Part shown: positions 41,190 to 42,245 of the stretch, in pieces
Layout of the letters: each line of letters opens with the position of its first letter
How positions within the stretch are numbered: the stretch's first letter is position 1
DNA from: Clostridia bacterium
GTDB taxonomy: Bacteria > Bacillota_A > Clostridia > Oscillospirales > CAG-272
Assembly (NCBI GenBank): GCA_017936125.1
Contig: JAGBGE010000008.1
Coordinates: 1-42,245 of the forward strand
Direction: 5' to 3'
DNA: 42,245 nt
The notes under the pieces: model-generated
Databases searched by the model: none
The model's input: only the letters and a program-made list of their open reading frames with translations
Told to the model about the DNA's origin: nothing
Translations under genes and position numbers: made by a program

Positions 41190-41609
41190 TTATTTCTTTA
41201 CCCATGTTTTTCCTTCATAGTCAATTAACTTTATAGTATTTGACTCGATTGTGTAGGTATAGTAAGAATATTTTTGACCATTCGTCTCATATAAATTAAT
41301 GATGTTATCAACAACCTCTACGGTGCCTTCACGTGCGAAGAAGCCGCCAGACATACTACCATTAACAACCATATCAGATGAAAAACCATTACTTGTAAAT
41401 GTAACGCTCACGTAAATATTAGTTGACCCCTCTTCACACCATTCGCCCAATAGCATATCTTTTATAGAATCGCCTTCTGTTTCTCCACAACTCGAACACG
41501 TTTTTGGATTATCATAAGTGGCGTTACTCCATTCGTGTTCGTGCCCACACGAAACAAGGCAAAAAACTAATGTGCAAATAATCAATAAAATACTAATTGT
41601 TTTTTTCAT
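41190..41609 (-). CDS. Small lipoprotein with a His/Cys motif
   Basis: 139 residues. The lipobox is LVSC. Right after it comes HEHEWSNATYDNPKTCSSCGETEGD, cited by its pattern H-x-H-x-W then C-x-x-C-G, which resembles the Cys-rich units in the repeat protein at the left edge. The rest, about 85 residues, has strands (YVSVTFTSNGF, GTVEVVDNIINLYE, YTYTIESNTIKLIDYE) like small lipocalin or DUF4595-type barrels, with no firm family. GAGGAG lies upstream of the ATG and overlaps the stop of the HTH gene. Confidence 0.75.
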   Translation of the reverse strand: MKKTISILLIICTLVFCLVSCGHEHEWSNATYDNPKTCSSCGETEGDSIKDMLLGEWCEEGSTNIYVSVTFTSNGFSSDMVVNGSMSGGFFAREGTVEVVDNIINLYETNGQKYSYYTYTIESNTIKLIDYEGKTWVKK

Positions 41610-41621
41610 TTTTAATTCTCC

Positions 41622-41798
41622 TCATAAATTAACGTTTTTTTGTTTTGGTAATAAATCTTTTCTTGTAAATGATACAGGGATTCTCCAAGGACTACCCGGA
41701 GCATCCTGCTCGACATTAGGTACACGTCCCTCACGACACTAAGTTGAAACCGTTGATGGTTTTACCTTGAATTTTTCAGCGGCTTCCTTTGTGCCCAT
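41622..41798 (-). pseudogene. Helix-turn-helix gene interrupted by an in-frame amber codon
   Basis: From ATG 41798, preceded by AAAGGAGGT, the frame reads MGTKEAAEKFKVKPSTVST, then TAG at 41741–41739, then continues without break as CREGRVPNVEQDAPGSPWRI and further to TGA at 41622–41624, 12 bases before the lipoprotein gene. The joined product would be 58 residues. TKEAAEKF-type starts followed by CREGRxPN and SPWRIP belong to small excisionase/MerR-like DNA-binding proteins, which usually have Trp or a similar residue where TAG stands. TGG to TAG is a single change. TAG is a normal stop for the AraC and ruvC genes here, so recoding is unlikely. The result is a broken gene, a sequencing error or readthrough. 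Confidence 0.7.
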
Positions 41799-41814
41799 GT
41801 AATTACCTCCTTTC

Positions 41815-41847
41815 AAAATAAAAAGTGCGCGGCATAAAGCCACGCAC
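41815..41847 (-). terminator. Leader terminator before the HTH gene
   Basis: A 9-bp stem with one G·U pair (41839–41847 with 41825–41833) and a 5-base loop is followed on the minus strand by TTTTTATTTT. Confidence 0.8.
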
Positions 41848-42004
41848 CGAAAAACGTAGCTCCATGCCGCGACGCAAACTTTTTAACACTACCATATAAT
41901 ACGGATAAGCATACAAAAAGGGAGCATACATTTTTACCAAAAGGAAAAAGGTATACTTATCCCATGATTACCATGGTAGTGTTGTGTTATTCAGTTTACG
42001 TCGC
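41815..42004 (-). ncRNA. Structured leader RNA 2 with intrinsic terminator
   Basis: The predicted start (42004) is the first paired base, 5'-GCGA as in leader RNA 1. The closing stem is 12 bp (41993–42004 with 41869–41880, one G·U). An asymmetric loop has nine bases on the 5' side and AAAA on the 3' side. The second stem is 11 bp (41973–41983 with 41885–41895). A third stem of 12 bp (41951–41962 with 41903–41914) has one G·U. The linker carries GGCATGG and a T5 run. The terminator (41839–41847 with 41825–41833) is followed by T5 and a T-rich tract. A strong ribosome binding site and the HTH gene follow. It differs from RNA 1 in loop length. The shared plan and motifs suggest one RNA family. 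Confidence 0.65.
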
Positions 42005-42010
42005 AAGTTA

Positions 42011-42039
42011 ATTATATCACAATTTTGGGGGTTTGTAAA
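42011..42039 (-). promoter_or_regulatory. Promoter of leader RNA 2 and the HTH–lipoprotein operon
   Basis: On the minus strand TTTACA (42039–42034), a 17-base spacer and TATAAT (42016–42011), preceded by TG as an extended -10. The start is predicted at 42004. Confidence 0.78.
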
Positions 42040-42080
42040 CATATTTAGTGAAATTTATCAAATTACCTTCCGAGCGGTAG

Positions 42081-42115
42081 AAAAAAGGCTCCCTTTTGTA
42101 AAGGGAGGCTTTTTG
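42081..42115. terminator. Bidirectional terminator-like hairpin near the right edge
   Basis: A stem with A tracts and T tracts (GGCTCCCTT region 42087–42095 with 42101–42110, one bulged G) lies upstream of the leader RNA 2 promoter. Its TTTTTT on the minus strand would end a transcript from beyond the right edge. Further right, a perfect 12-bp inverted repeat (42171–42182 with 42195–42206) has an inner CTC/GAG pair. I see no gene in 42040–42245. Confidence 0.5.
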
Positions 42116-42245
42116 TTCATCTATGACTTATCAATTTTCTTGACAAGCACTGTATTTGTAGACAAAAGCAAAATACGGCATACCTCTTTCGAGATATGCC
42201 GTATTTCTGAAAGTTGTCCTTTGGAGTGACGCTCAAACCGAGTCA

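Noticed and set aside
41739..41741. TAG as a sense codon (pyrrolysine or recoded amber)
   Set aside because: TAG ends the AraC and ruvC genes normally, and no sign of a recoding signal follows it.
42140..42170. Plus-strand promoter at the right edge (TTGACA 42140–42145)
   Set aside because: There is no acceptable -10 about 17 bases downstream.
1..42245. CRISPR array, tRNA, rRNA, intact transposon
   Set aside because: I found no regularly spaced short repeats, no cloverleaf sequence, no rRNA signature and no transposase motif.

Overview
The window reads as a chromosomal segment of an uncultured Gram-positive Bacillota (class Clostridia). The basis is gene content and order. It has the miaB–ricA-like–mutS–mutL order seen in Bacillus, plus lon–ysxC, scpA–scpB next to a ytfJ-type sporulation gene and a D,D-carboxypeptidase, and an ECF transporter core next to truA. 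Promoters are sigma-A type with 16–18 bp spacers and often a TGn extension, ribosome binding sites are AGGAG-type, and there are many small lipobox lipoproteins. I cannot name a species. No tRNA, rRNA, CRISPR array, phage or intact IS element was seen.

Layout. (1) 1–2160: the 3' end of a repeat-bearing surface protein, then a monocistronic transglutaminase-like lipoprotein. (2) 2233–13687, plus strand: AraC regulator, dxs, miaB, a RicA/YlbF-family protein, mutS, mutL, tgt and an alpha/beta hydrolase, closely spaced with a terminator only at the end. (3) 22445 down to 13601, minus strand: lon, ysxC, site-2 protease, scpA, scpB, a DUF2953-like membrane protein, ytfJ, D,D-carboxypeptidase, pseudouridine synthase and a small unknown protein, apparently one long operon. 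(4) 22488–27440, plus strand: a structured leader RNA with an intrinsic terminator, followed by six small lipoprotein or membrane-protein genes of unknown role. (5) 27489–32398, plus strand: ruvC, an RlmI-like methyltransferase, ecfA1, ecfA2, ecfT and truA. (6) 32421–35379: a class A penicillin-binding protein and a YgjP-like metalloprotease, meeting a minus-strand Nudix gene at a shared terminator. (7) 35942–40147: a MarR regulator with a palindrome on its own promoter, then two ABC half-transporters that look like a heterodimeric exporter. (8) 42039 down to 40211, minus strand: a second structured leader RNA, an HTH gene broken by an in-frame amber codon, a small lipoprotein and a zinc-ribbon membrane protein.

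The most unusual signal is the pair of leader RNAs (22523–22667 plus, 42004–41815 minus). Both start at a predicted transcription start, as 5'-GCGA, at the base of a 12–13 bp closing stem. Both then have an asymmetric internal loop, a 10–11 bp second stem and a shared TATACCTnTTT motif. Both carry an ATGG motif just after the closing stem, and both end in a GTGCG…GCAC terminator before a well-spaced ribosome binding site. In each, a short segment 3' of the closing stem can pair with part of the terminator, and that pairing differs in sequence but is kept in both. I infer a shared cis-regulatory RNA family that controls cassettes of secreted or membrane proteins. I could not match it to a family I know.

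A second theme is a Cys/His-rich extracellular module (CxxC motifs, H-x-D-x-D-x-N-x-x-C-D-x-C) that recurs in five of the window's exported proteins.
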